Source: Gigantopelta aegis
Lineage: Eukaryota > Mollusca > Gastropoda > Neomphalida > Peltospiridae
NCBI RefSeq assembly: GCF_016097555.1
Contig: NC_054713.1
Location: 14,969,955-15,033,954, forward strand
DNA: 64,000 nt
Direction of reading: 5' to 3'
Positions 24,501 to 31,610 of this stretch are shown here, in pieces. Numbering within the stretch: the stretch's first letter is position 1; every line of letters starts with the position of its first letter. Made by a program: the position numbers and the translations under genes. Under the pieces are notes generated by a model. That model was not told the DNA's origin. It saw only the letters and a list, made by a program, of their open reading frames with translations, and did not search any database.

Positions 24501-27500
24501 CAAGGGATCTTTCATATGCATCATCCCAGACAGGATGGTACATACCACAGCCTTTGTTACACCAGTTGTGGAGCACTGGCTGGAATGCGAAATAGCCCAA
24601 TGGGCCCACTGATGGGGATCGATCGTAAACCGACCGCACATCAAGCAAGCGCTTTACCACTGGGCTACGTCCTGCCCAGTTAACGCATAAGGACTCGTGT
24701 CAGGGAATATCTGGTTTTAAACATTTTGATTTGCAACAGTTGTTAATTGATTAAGAATCGATTAGCAGCTGCTATTTAATGTGTAGAATTGTTTAGCAAT
24801 CTCAGAAACTAGCGATTCGTGACGTGATATTGAACAAAATGTTTCCTGCAAGTGCAAGCACTGTGCAAACAAAACAACATTGCATGCACATAATTTTGAG
24901 ATGTAATAATTTATTTATAACTAGTGATTTTTCAAAGGCTGTGAAAGCTTTTAGTGACCTAAGTGCACTGACTGCTTGAAATGTCCATATCATCTTACTT
25001 CTGAACAACACAGGGGATAACCGCATGTGGGTAACTGTAGTTACTCGCATCCAATATGGCTGACGACGCACATGATGAGTATTAATCACTGTGCATTTCC
25101 ATACTTCTAAGCATTACGTTCACATTTTAACAGAGTGTATCGGCAGTTGGTTTAGTATGAATATATTTTGAATCGATGCACTAAGGATATGTTGTGTAAT
25201 TCAGCAGATAATGAAATCAGAAAGTTAGGCATGATGAAGGTAACTTCGAAGCGATGATGTAGGTAACTGTCTAGTCAGCTTCAGATGGGATGTGGGTATC
25301 TGACAAAAGGGATTCGGATAACTGCAATGATGAGTGTAGCTGTAGGATGAGAGTAATTGCTGTACTTGTCTCTTCATAACTAATGATCGCCATATGCATC
25401 TAGAAACAATTAGTAAAAACATTATTCTTGTATTTTTCTATTCATTTTCTTTTTTAGATTATTACATGTGCTATTTGTGCGATACATCCTCCGCCCGAGC
25501 CAATACTATTTTAACACACACCATCGAAATGCACACTGGGGCCATTCAAATATTACGTAACGCTGAAGGGGTGGGTGGGTGTAGGTTCAAATGTTATGTG
25601 GCGTTATGGGGGGGGGGGTATTTAACATTATGTAACTCACTATTTTTTACTATTACTTCTTTTTCTATTCTTTTTTTTTCCATAAACACTGTATGATAGC
25701 GACAATGCTTAACGTAGGCCTAGTTAGTTATAGGTAGATGTATACACTCAATGAAGATTATAAATCGAGTTGAAATCGGTATCTGTGCCATCCCAAATTG
25801 CAAAACAGTACGTTAAAATTACATTACACCCATCGCATGACTTGTTTGTGAATGGTGGGGGGGGTCCAAACGTTAGGTAATTTTTGGGGGGACATATGGT
25901 CTAGCTTTACGGAGCGTTACATAGAGGAGACTAAACGAGTTCCCGTGTGAGACCGTTTAGATTACGAGTTTATTTTTTATTTTTTTAGTTGTAATATAAA
26001 TGGTCTCACACGGGAACAAGTATAGTATTTCATTTATTACACTGCACATCAATGAACAAAAATTATGTCATGTTGTAGCTACTTCATTTAGCTATTTATC
26101 AATGAAACTTTGCATTCCCATACCATACATCCATACAGGCTGAACTAAATTATTAAAATATATATTTTGTTAAATTATGCTGCTAACATTAATTATACAT
26201 AGCAAGTATTTTTCCGATTTAAACATACGAATCGAAAGAACCATGTGCACACTTTTCGCATAACATCTATGCGGAGTTGTACTGTGTGACACCTCTGCTC
26301 ACGTGACCGGAGGTAATGACCTCTCAAAAGATGTATTTTCACGTGAAGAGACGACAAATATCACATGGCTATCTCTTCCACCGCGGTGTAATAAGGGGAG
26401 GGGGGACAGGTAGGGTGTCTAATTTTTACATAATAGATTTACGTAATATTTGAACGGCCATCGGTTTAATAACAAACATTGGGGCACTAAGGTAAGTTGG
26501 AGGGACACCAAGGCAAACCTTTCCTTCAAAAGAGGGGCACGAAGGCAACTTGCTTTCTATCAAGTTTCTCAATCTGATTAAAATTAGCTCTACTGGTCAA
26601 CCAGTAGATCTAACAGCATTACGTGGACTCCCATGTCCAGGTGACATTTCATCTATAAATAACAATTTAGATATTGACCAATTACACTTCGCCTTTTATA
26701 GCATTATTCGTGAGCATACAAATTCTAAAAATATCGGGCGAGACTATTTATGCAATAGGCGCACTTGTTGGTCTATTTCAACATTAAAAAAATGGGAAAA
26801 CTCTGGATTGTATACTAGTATAAACAGATTATATGGCTATACCATCACGGTTTTTTTTTGGGGGGGGGGTTTCATCTTTAAACAAATTTTATAAAACATT
26901 TTATATTGAAATTAGTTTCCAGCATACTTCGTAATTCACCCGAATCATTTCGTATACCGTCGGCATAATCCCGAATGTTTTCAAATTCTTTTCAAATCAC
27001 TGGCATGATTTTGCAAGTAAGGTTTTGATTGGTCGAATGAAAGGCCAAATGGACATGAGCTCTAACAGGGTGCTGTTAGATCCACAGGTAATTAACCAGT
27101 GGAGCTAATTTTAATAACGTTGTCAAGTTTCTCAGACAAAAATGATTTCACTTTATGATTTTGGATTCAAGCCTATGCAATTTGTTGGATACGGATGCCT
27201 TGATATGTGTGTGGTTGTCATGCATTTGTACTGACTGGACAGTAGCTCGAATGTCTTCTGGTCCCAGCCCGCGGTCACGGTCAAACTCGCGCTCTGCAAG
27301 TCAACAGCTAATAACTATATCAAATAGCAAAACTAAGTTTAGTTGAAGCACTCATACCTAAAGACATTGAACAGCATCGCACATTTGGTTGCTGTCCAGC
27401 TAAGCTCTAGTTTTTTTGGGGGGTGGGGTTTTTGTGTTTTTTATTCTCCCTTGTCGGGGCATTTCGATGTTCAACAACAAAATACATAACTGAATGGAAA

Positions 27501-30500
27501 GCGTGCGTGCGTGCGTGATTTAGTAAGGATCGGGAGTATATTTTATTTTTAATTTTGGTATAATCTGGCATTAAATTTTCGTTTGGGGTAATTGTCCTTT
27601 CATCTTTCAGAGTTTGGGTAATATGTCGGACTATTTCAATCTTGAAAGTTAATGCAAGAAGACTATAAAGACATAAAGCTACATTATATTATTACAGAAT
27701 AGAGTATGACATTACCTTCGAGTCATTTCATCTTCTATTTATATTAAAATAATCAATCACCCAATTTTGAATTATTTGCGACTTGACCGGCATTCTGCAT
27801 CGAACAGTTACCCTCATCCAATCATAACAGATACCCACATCCTCATGATGTTGACACTTTCAGTTACTAACATCACACTCGATTTTTGATGCCCGTTATC
27901 TAATTCACAAATACTATTTTTTTTAAACGTATGATTCAAAAATGCATATTTTATATATTTTATGCAGTCTCTGTATATGGACATCTCAAAAATGTCAGTT
28001 AAGAATGGAAATTCACATCGATTAATACTCATCATATGTGTCTTCTGCCATACTGGATGTGAGTAACTAGTTACCCGCATGAGGTTATCCCCTGTGAAGA
28101 TGTAGCTTGGTCAGGCGTGGATCCAAGGTGTGCATGTCCCCCATAAAAAAAATTTGCAGATGTCAATTTTTTTTAAATAATAATAACAAAAAGTCTGTTC
28201 ATACATACATCAAGGTAAAATCCAGTACTGTAAAAATTAGAATGATCAAATACTGAATTAACAGAGCCTGATATTCTAGGCAAGAAAATGTATATATGAG
28301 TTATTAGAAAAAAATAATTCAGTTTAACGACACCACTAGAGCACATTGACTTATTAATCATCGGCTATTGAATGTCAAGCATTTGGTCATTTTCACATAT
28401 AGACTTAGAGAAGAAACCTGCTGCATTTTTCTCATTTGTAGCCAGAGATCTTTTATATGCACCATTCCACAGCCAGGATAGCACACACCACAGCCTTTGA
28501 TAAATAAGTCATGGTGCACTAGCTGGAACAACAAATAAGTTATTAAAAGGACTGTATTAGTTACAAACATGTTATACACTGTTTAATGTTCCCAACCTCT
28601 TCTTTCACAAAACCCAAGATCCATGCATGTTAGTTGTCATATAATTATAGTGATTAATTTTTGTTGTCTAAAGTTTAATGGGATATGAGATTGATTCACC
28701 TAAATGGATACATTAATCTACATGTATTATTTCTTTCTTTCTTTCTTTCTTTGCAGTGTTGCATGACACAATACAATACTTAGGAAGTTTGGTTCAGTGA
28801 GACGTGGGGTTTAAAAAGTATGCAGTTATACACATTTATTGCACTGTTTTGTCAGTGGGAAAACAATCAAAGTGTGGTTCAATATTTTGCTGATCATCCT
28901 ATTACATGTATTTTATTTCCTAATATATATTTTTTCATATGTAAAAAAAACAATAATACTACCGGTAGTTAAAATCCAGTACTGCAAAAGTTACAAGAAC
29001 CATAATGTTTAATTAACAAACACAGATCTTCTTGACAAGAAAATGAATATTTAGGTAATTAAAGTAAAAGTAAAGTTTGTTTTATTTAACGACGCCGCTA
29101 GAGCACATTGATTTTTTATCTTATCATCGGCTATTGGACGTCAAACATATGGTCATTCTGACACTGTTTTTAGAGGAAACCCGCTGTCGCCACATAGGCT
29201 ACTCTTTTTACGACAGGCAGCAAGGGATCTTTTATTTGCGCTTCCCACAGGCAGGATAGCACAAACCATGGCCTTTGTTGAACCAGTTATGGATCACTGG
29301 TCGGTGCAAGTGGGTTACACCTACCCATTGAGCCTTGCGGAGCACTCACTCAGGGTTTGGAGTCGGTATCTCGATTAAAAATCCCATGCCTCGACTGGGA
29401 TCCGAACCCAGTACCTACCAGCCTGTAGACCGATGGCCTAACCACGACGCCACCGAGGCCGGTCATTTAGGTAATTAAATGCAGGAGCAGGATGTAGCCC
29501 AGTGGTACAGTGTTCACTCGATGCACGGTCAATGTGGGATCGATCCCCGTCGGTGGACCCATTGGGCTATTTCTCGTTCCAGCCAGTGCACCACAACTGT
29601 TATATCAAAGGTCTTGGTATGTACTACCCTATCCGTGGGATGGTGCATATAAAAGATCCCTTTCTGCTAATCGGAAAGAGTAGCCCATGAAGTGGCGACA
29701 GCGGGTTTCATCTCTCGATATCTGTGTGGTCCTTAACCATATGTCTGATGCCATATAACCGTAAATAAAATGTGTTGAGTGCGTCGTTAAATAAAACATT
29801 TCCTTCCTTCCTATTAGTTGAGAAAATGTTACGACAACAAATTAAAGACAAGTCTCTTTCATGTGAGTGAAAGTTGGGAAGTTTCTTCCTCCGACTCGTC
29901 CAAGTGTTCAAATAATATGACATATTAGATGTAATGGCACAAATTCAGATCCACTCACCAACCCATATTATTATTATACCCACTTACCCACCCTCTCATT
30001 CATCTGTGTTTGAATTAGATATAGGCGTGGGAAGATGCCGGTAACTGGGGGGGGGGGGGGGGGGGGGGGGGGGAGGGAGTCAAACTGGAGAAGCCAGTTA
30101 CTATTCAAATCCATATTGAGATTGTGCTTTAACTGCAGGGGAGGGGGTGGGGGAGGCAATGTATACCTTGACCACTCCAACTTCAGAGTTGGGCGGGGGG
30201 GGAGGGTCAGTTTGTCTCGCCTCTCTCCCTGCCCAAATCTTCATACAAAAGAACACATGTATGGATAAATTAGTATTACTATTAAACTAGTGAATCCCTG
30301 AAGCTTTTAACCAAATGAAAAAGAAGAGCACACTGGTTTAAAAGGGCCATTCAAATATTATGTAATGCATATTTGCACTTTACCAAATCGCTAAAATTAT
30401 ACTGCATCCATCCCATGACTTTTTTGTGAATATGAAGCGGGGGGGGGGGGGGGGAGGGGGTCCAAGCATTACATAAAATTTAGAGGTGTATGGTCTAGCT

Positions 30501-31113
30501 TTATCGAGTGTTATGAGGGGTGGGAAGGGTGTCTAATTTTGACAAATATAGCATTACGTCTAGTAACTAATATTTAAACGGCTCCAAAGCATCCCAACTA
30601 AGCATTGCCAAATGATCTGGGGATAATAATTTAAAACTAAACAACAACAAAAAAGTACACACCAAAAAACGCCAACACACAAGAGCACACATAAACAAAA
30701 TACTCACCTCTCTTTGGTCTCATTTTAGGAGGTGTCTGTTCTCTTCTTCTAAATCCATCTTTGAGCGACATAAATGGCGTTGCAGTCTTCTTTTTCTTAA
30801 TTCTTGATTTAGCAACAATCTCGTGTGCATGATGTTTAAATCCAGGTGGGCGCACATAAACAGGTCCGCTTGCCGTACTACTGGTCGGCGAAGCAACGTT
30901 TTCATAGTCATGGTCATGATCACAGCCATATGTCGAAACGGATGGACTGACGGGACGGTTTCGTGGACTTGGGTTTGGTAAGCTAATGCTATCACAGTGG
31001 TCCGTTTCCTCCTCATCACTAGAGTTAATTATCTGTATGGGACCGGAGGGTCCTCGTTTACCACCATGCGGCTTTGGCGGAGGAGGTTGCGGAAGATGCA
31101 ACGTAGTTGCCAT
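6324..31113 (-). CDS. FAM181-like protein with a YAP-type TEAD-binding module (four exons, 324 aa)
   Basis: Four exons on the minus strand (31113-30708, 14751-14614, 7725-7557, 6585-6324) have GT/AG borders and matching phases (1, 1, 2) and join into 975 coding bases. Residues 1-135 are proline-rich, with a SUMO-interaction-like stretch (IQIINSSDEEE, 27-37) and a basic run KSRIKKKK (102-109). Residues 137-154 read QVPMRLRALPQSFWQQPN; YAP has VPMRLRKLPDSFF and FAM181A has VPMRKRQLPASFW, both of which bind TEAD transcription factors through this omega loop. Residues 214-224 (TDLLFQLFDVV) resemble YAP's TDLEALFNAVM helix. KRGRPKK (235-241) is AT-hook-like. The C-terminal 80 residues match nothing I know. 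The likely role is nuclear, as a TEAD cofactor or competitor in Hippo output; that is inference. The order loop-then-helix is the reverse of YAP. The start is the first ATG of exon 1; upstream non-coding exons are not excluded. Confidence 0.82.
7175..7508 (-). mobile_element. type B SINE
   Basis: Full-length, tRNA-like head at the right (...gcgctttaccactggg), B tail at the left. It lies in intron 3 only about 48 bases downstream of the exon 3 donor, transcribed in the same sense as the gene. Confidence 0.85.
7557..7725 (-). CDS. FAM181-like gene, exon 3 (LxxLF helix)
   Basis: The acceptor is ctctgtttcag and the donor GTGAGA; 169 bases encode residues 183-237 plus split codons. An acidic/basic stretch (TPPEEREEREVTKRPP) is followed by NTDLLFQLFDVVDDKK, whose TDLxxLFxxV spacing matches the YAP TEAD-binding helix, and by LKRG, the first half of an AT-hook-like motif completed in exon 4. 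Confidence 0.8.
7797..7890. repeat. (CCCT/CT)n low-complexity tract
   Basis: ccctcccctctct-type repeats in intron 2. Confidence 0.9.
8326..9055. mobile_element. ~340-bp TIR element split by a type C SINE
   Basis: Left part 8326-8426 and right part 8814-9055 together match the intact relatives at 33318-33718 and 57383-57757 (shared: tacttctcagacgcac, caccaggatgacca, gtttgatttcagt). Confidence 0.75.
8427..8813 (-). mobile_element. type C SINE (B tail) with 12-bp target duplication
   Basis: C head at the right (inverted gggatccaaaccc, ggcctaac), B tail at the left after a (GAAA)n run. aagttacaatag flanks both sides (8415-8426, 8814-8825). It is inserted in an older DNA element. Confidence 0.9.
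9145..9690. repeat. 41-bp minisatellite, 13 copies
   Basis: The unit 'gaggtcagcatgtctgtact' plus taatttgggtgtgattatttt repeats at an exact 41-bp period from 9155 to 9647 with almost no divergence. Copies vary mainly at ggGtgtg / ggCtgtg, and two-type alternation suggests recent unequal exchange. Confidence 0.95.
9845..10163. mobile_element. MITE with aaagggacattcc ends
   Basis: aaagggacattcctgagtt at the left is inverted at the right (aactcgggaatgtccctttt); about 320 bp, no coding. Confidence 0.8.
10188..10496 (-). mobile_element. type A SINE
   Basis: Full-length; A tail at the left, head (...ctttacaactgcgctaagtcccgcccc) at the right. Confidence 0.88.
10543..10940 (+). mobile_element. type C SINE (A tail) with perfect 21-bp target duplication
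   Basis: C head at the left (ggtggcgtcgtggttagg ... gggttcggatccc), A tail at the right followed by a T-rich end. The 21-base target site starting ttcttatgaaaa flanks both sides without mismatch (10522-10542 and 10941-10961), so this is a comparatively recent insertion. Confidence 0.92.
12241..12286 (-). mobile_element. type D SINE fragment
   Basis: gtccagaacagtgtgttagt ...agtgagag matches the type D body; truncated against the next SINE. Confidence 0.6.
12287..12610 (-). mobile_element. type B SINE
   Basis: Preceded by (GAAA)n; B tail at the left, head at the right ending gggttatgtcccgtcc. Confidence 0.88.
12766..12936 (-). mobile_element. type D SINE, partial
   Basis: catttcatttcaacttattt ... 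tcaagcacgctgtcctgggc ... body of type D; its head is missing and a second D copy follows directly. Confidence 0.75.
12937..13208 (-). mobile_element. type D SINE, full-length
   Basis: Body as above followed by the head ...ccatcggacataaggttgg in inverse, ending ccaccgagg. Together with 12766-12936 it forms a tandem D-D arrangement. Confidence 0.82.
13291..13385. mobile_element. short hairpin MITE (catatattaggaataaa family)
   Basis: Imperfect palindrome: atcatatattaggaataaa on the left, inverted tttattcctaatatatg on the right. A better-preserved relative lies at 37138-37240. Confidence 0.65.
13607..13722 (-). mobile_element. type A SINE fragment
   Basis: Tail and mid-body (tcactagagcacattgattt ... 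attagtagca), head lost. Confidence 0.75.
13778..13872. repeat. degenerate (ATC/ATT)n tract
   Basis: atcatcaacatcatcgtcatc-type trinucleotide-rich DNA. Confidence 0.7.
14055..14272 (-). mobile_element. type A SINE, head-truncated
   Basis: A tail and core present (attagtagcaagggattttt), ends at tgcactggctgg before the head. Confidence 0.82.
14445..14588. repeat. (CAT/CAC/CAG)n compound microsatellite next to exon 2
   Basis: Runs of cat, cac and eight or so cag/caa triplets end 26 bases past the exon 2 donor (intron 2 side). Confidence 0.92.
14614..14751 (-). CDS. FAM181-like gene, exon 2 (TEAD-binding omega loop)
   Basis: The acceptor is ...tttctcacag and the donor GTAAAC; the 138 bases encode residues 137-181 plus two split codons. 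The exon opens with QVPMRLRALPQSFW. The residues known to matter in YAP (Met86, Arg89, Leu91, Pro92, Ser94, Phe95 and the aromatic at 96) are all present in register, with Trp at 96 as in FAM181A. A short tail follows (PHQVSPGNMFPILPPLYNKE). The intron just upstream carries many degenerate copies of this exon's acceptor. Confidence 0.85.
14737..15765 (-). repeat. array of duplicated exon-2 acceptor sites
   Basis: About ten degenerate units of roughly 60-90 bp each contain, on the minus strand, a pyrimidine tract, an AG acceptor (ttatttctcacag or a variant) and a near copy of the first ~15 bases of exon 2 (ACCAAATTCTGATGA versus the real ACCAGGTTCCGATGA). Units lie near 14737 (the true exon), 14817, 15152, 15213, 15298, 15386, 15474, 15566, 15652 and 15732. 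A type D SINE (14844-15112) splits the array. The unit clearly came from the intron/exon border of this gene. Confidence 0.8.
14844..15112 (+). mobile_element. type D SINE inside the exon-2 acceptor array
   Basis: Head gaccggcctcggtggcatcg at the left, gaaatgaaaatgaaatg at the right; splits the second unit of the acceptor array. Confidence 0.85.
16078..16838 (+). mobile_element. type B SINE, internally deleted and split by a ~555-bp insertion
   Basis: 16078-16197 carries the head (gggacgtagcccagtggtaa), a core deletion, then gcaggtttcctctct...aaccatat. The B tail resumes at 16758 (gtctgataccatataacc ... gtgtcgttaaataaaacg). What lies between is foreign. Confidence 0.7.
16198..16757. mobile_element. 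insert with a 190-bp palindrome, inside a SINE
   Basis: 16568-16755 is a long imperfect palindrome: gactccatcatatgcggtca at the left and its inverse at the right, with an inner duplicated gggacttggcaagtctcg. A second hairpin (catgcaagacaga ... tctgtcttgcatg) lies at 16212-16270. Probably one or two non-autonomous DNA elements. Confidence 0.65.
17261..17535 (+). mobile_element. type D SINE
   Basis: Head accggcctcggtggcgttg at the left, body with gtgtgcccaggacagcgtgc, tail ending in gttaaaatggaat. Confidence 0.85.
17784..18106 (-). mobile_element. type A SINE
   Basis: A tail at the left, a small tatacatgtatata insertion in mid-body, head at the right ending gggctacatcccacccc. Confidence 0.87.
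18276..18608 (-). mobile_element. type B SINE
   Basis: gaaagaaggaagg run, B tail at the left, head at the right ending ctaagtcccacccc. Confidence 0.88.
18674..18984 (+). mobile_element. type A SINE, well preserved
   Basis: gggcgggatgtagcccagtg at the left with clear A-box- and B-box-like motifs (gtttgggatcgatcc), tail ggtgtcgttaaacaaaacaa at the right. It faces the preceding B copy head to head. Confidence 0.92.
19135..19375. repeat. repeat with multiple acttgtcc motifs
   Basis: ccatggacaagtac, tacttgtccat, acttgtccactgg and aaatggacaagtgatt recur in both orientations over 240 bp; family unknown, looks like a decayed fold-back element. Confidence 0.5.
19950..20165 (+). mobile_element. type A SINE, head-truncated
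   Basis: Starts at ttctcgttccaaccagtgca, tail tgtcattaaacaaaacaaac at the right; contains a small ggtatgtact duplication. Confidence 0.8.
20566..21440 (+). mobile_element. type B-like SINE split by a Mutator-like element
   Basis: Head and core at 20566-20744 (gacgtagcctagtggtaaag), remainder at 21344-21440 (aaagatcccttgctgctaat ... gtttcctctctcaatata). The interruption is exactly the 599-bp element with a 9-bp duplication of the SINE's own aaagatccc. Confidence 0.88.
20745..21343. mobile_element. Mutator-like (MULE-type) MITE, 599 bp, ~120-bp terminal inverted repeats, 9-bp TSD
   Basis: caatctaattaaaattagct at the left is inverted at the right (agctaattttaattagattg), and the arms pair for about 120 bp (tcctgccagtgattta / taaatcactggcagga). 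aaagatccc is duplicated at 20736-20744 and 21344-21352. Long TIRs with a 9-bp TSD suit the Mutator superfamily; no transposase is visible. Confidence 0.85.
21562..21640 (+). mobile_element. SINE core fragment
   Basis: gactggtatattaaaggtca ... aaatccttgctgct matches the shared SINE core. Confidence 0.6.
21661..21768 (-). mobile_element. type B SINE tail fragment
   Basis: gatgatgcactcaacacatt ... gaggaaacccg; truncated at a poly-G run. Confidence 0.78.
21789..22060 (+). mobile_element. type E-like SINE
   Basis: Head gacttatctcagttggtaga with gggattaaacccc as B-box region, degraded core and A-like tail (aattaatcaaagtgtcatt). Confidence 0.7.
22173..22282. repeat. ~57-bp direct duplication
   Basis: ttaatcagt(t/g)g..agtaggaaaagaaaggaatg occurs twice in succession. 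Confidence 0.7.
22291..22676 (-). mobile_element. type E SINE with internal 78-bp duplication
   Basis: A-like tail at the left, E head remnant at the right (aaccaactgaaccac). The core ctaatgcag ... ctttgaccagtttt is present twice (from 22413 and 22491). Confidence 0.82.
22690..22915 (-). mobile_element. degenerate SINE remnant
   Basis: gatcttttatcagcactt, tttgatatatatcagccatggtg and ttggaatgggataaaacaat preserve the E-type core at low identity. Confidence 0.5.
22957..23253. mobile_element. MITE-like element bounded by aggcctaaaaaa / ttttttaggcc
   Basis: Inverted ends plus sub-terminal gtgtttccgg / cctgaaacac; about 297 bp, AT-rich interior. Confidence 0.5.
23269..23493 (-). CDS. orphan open frame, possible exon or decayed coding fragment
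   Basis: The minus strand reads QKVTVVDLRLRGVIGNKKDS, then RPKHIYVNSIVIETVGTII and QLTFSATADHGLSVINHRIV to a stop at 23269. Composition and codon use look more protein-like than the AT-rich surroundings, but there is no good start ATG and I recognise no family. It lies inside intron 1 of the FAM181-like gene on the same strand, so it could be a terminal alternative exon, a retro-fragment or chance. Confidence 0.2.
   Translation of the reverse strand, partial: QNKSVQKVTVVDLRLRGVIGNKKDSRPKHIYVNSIVIETVGTIIQLTFSATADHGLSVINHRIVGSIQSSFTYN
24352..24677 (-). mobile_element. type B SINE
   Basis: gaaaggaagg run, B tail at the left, head at the right ending gggctacgtcctgccc. Confidence 0.88.
25010..25390. 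repeat. repeat related in inverse to 27785-28106
   Basis: ggggataaccgcatgtgggt, actcgcatccaatatggctg and gatgagtattaatc are found inverted near 28020-28100 (cagtatggcagaagacacat-side strand); tgggatgtgggtatctgac matches its other half. A dispersed element, family unknown. Confidence 0.55.
25541..26460. mobile_element. TIR element (ggccattcaaatattacgta ends) enlarged by nested insertion
   Basis: ggccattcaaatattacgta at the left is inverted at 26440-26460. Internal blocks (catgacttgtttgtgaat, tatggtctagcttta, gtagggtgtctaattttt) match the compact 245-bp copy at 30341-30585. About 470 bp (25921-26392) has no counterpart there and appears inserted. Confidence 0.72.
25921..26392. mobile_element. 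insertion with a strong hairpin
   Basis: gttcccgtgtgagaccgttt near 25938 pairs with aatggtctcacacgggaaca ending near 26015; located within the larger TIR element. Confidence 0.5.
26570..27122. mobile_element. Mutator-like (MULE-type) MITE, 553 bp, 10-bp TSD
   Basis: Same family as 20745-21343 (caatctgattaaaattagct / agctaattttaataacgttg), with tcaagtttct duplicated at 26560-26569 and 27123-27132. Interior shares attgaccaattacacttcgc and atcgggcgaga with the other copy. Confidence 0.82.
27148..27293 (-). CDS. orphan exon-like open frame in intron 1
   Basis: After a CAG at 27296-27294 the minus strand reads (E)REFDRDRGLGPEDIRATVQ and SVQMHDNHTHIKASVSNKLH to RLESKIIK-stop. It is markedly GC-richer than its neighbourhood. 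Its 5' phase would join exon 1 of the FAM181-like gene in frame, as an alternative last exon, but one phase in three does so by chance. It could equally be a stray piece of another gene. Family not recognised. Confidence 0.25.
27785..28106. repeat. repeat related in inverse to 25010-25390
   Basis: acagttaccctcatcc, gatacccacatcctcatgat and gtgagtaactagttacccgc mirror the other copy. Confidence 0.55.
28319..28532 (-). mobile_element. type A SINE, head-truncated
   Basis: A tail at the left (gacaccactagagcacattg), core, ends at gtgcactagctggaac. Confidence 0.82.
29064..29464 (-). mobile_element. type C SINE (A tail) with 15-bp target duplication
   Basis: C head at the right, A-type tail at the left (gacgccgctagagcacattg); atttaggtaattaaa at 29049-29063 and 29465-29479. 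Confidence 0.92.
29484..29812 (+). mobile_element. type B SINE
   Basis: gagcaggatgtagcccagtg at the left, ...gtcgttaaataaaacatttc and (TTCC)n at the right; head-to-head with the preceding C copy. Confidence 0.9.
30047..30073. repeat. poly-G run of 27
   Basis: An uninterrupted G tract followed by more G-rich DNA to about 30220; length may be affected by sequencing or assembly. Confidence 0.85.
30341..30585. mobile_element. compact MITE, gggccattcaaatatt family
   Basis: gggccattcaaatattatgt at the left, inverted aatatttaaacggctcc at the right; related to 25541-26460. Confidence 0.72.
30708..31113 (-). CDS. FAM181-like gene, exon 1
   Basis: It begins with ATG at 31113 and ends before a GTGAGT donor, leaving one base of a split Asp codon. 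It encodes residues 1-135: poly-proline start, SIM-like IQII followed by SSDEEE, Ser/Pro-rich middle, His-rich GFKHHAHEIV and a basic KSRIKKKK nuclear-localisation-like run. Its GC content is clearly higher than that of the surrounding intron and intergenic DNA. Confidence 0.8.
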
Positions 31114-31429
31114 TGTAATTAATTAATCCAATATTAAAACATATCACATACGAAACAAAATAAATTAATAAAACAATATTATTTATCACAATAAAAACAT
31201 GGACGGATATTGCCAAAGGAAAAGTCACAAGGTTCCAACTACATCTTGTTTGCAACTGGTCACATTTGTCATGCAACCAGCAAACCAAAGTAAAAAAAAT
31301 AATAATAATAAAAAAATACGTCAATAGTTGCCGATTACATGCAGATTACATTTTCGGTTGATCCTGTTACAGCAATCAAAATGGTAAGTCAAGATTAAAC
31401 CACATAATCAGCTGCTAATTGGTGTTCAC

Positions 31430-31610
31430 TGAAACGTGACAAATCTTGCACCAGCCTGCACGCCAAATCACGTTACCTTTGACAGGTGAGAATGCCGCAA
31501 GTGCGTAACGTCAAAATAATCCAGTCAAACGCAACGCGCACCTTGCACGTGAAACGACGTCGCTGTCGCATCCAACGGCAGGTGCCCGTTGGGTAAACGA
31601 GGAAATAAAT
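31430..31610 (-). promoter_or_regulatory. putative promoter region of the FAM181-like gene
   Basis: This stretch 320-500 bases upstream of the ATG is richer in G+C and CpG than its surroundings (cgcaacgcgcacc, acgacgtcgc) and has CRE-like tgacgttacgcac on the minus strand. No TATA box is obvious. Placement is inference from base composition only. Confidence 0.3.

Noticed and set aside
26550-26894. 114-residue frame as a host gene
   Set aside because: It lies within the Mutator-like MITE and begins in its target site; kept only as a note on a shared interior.
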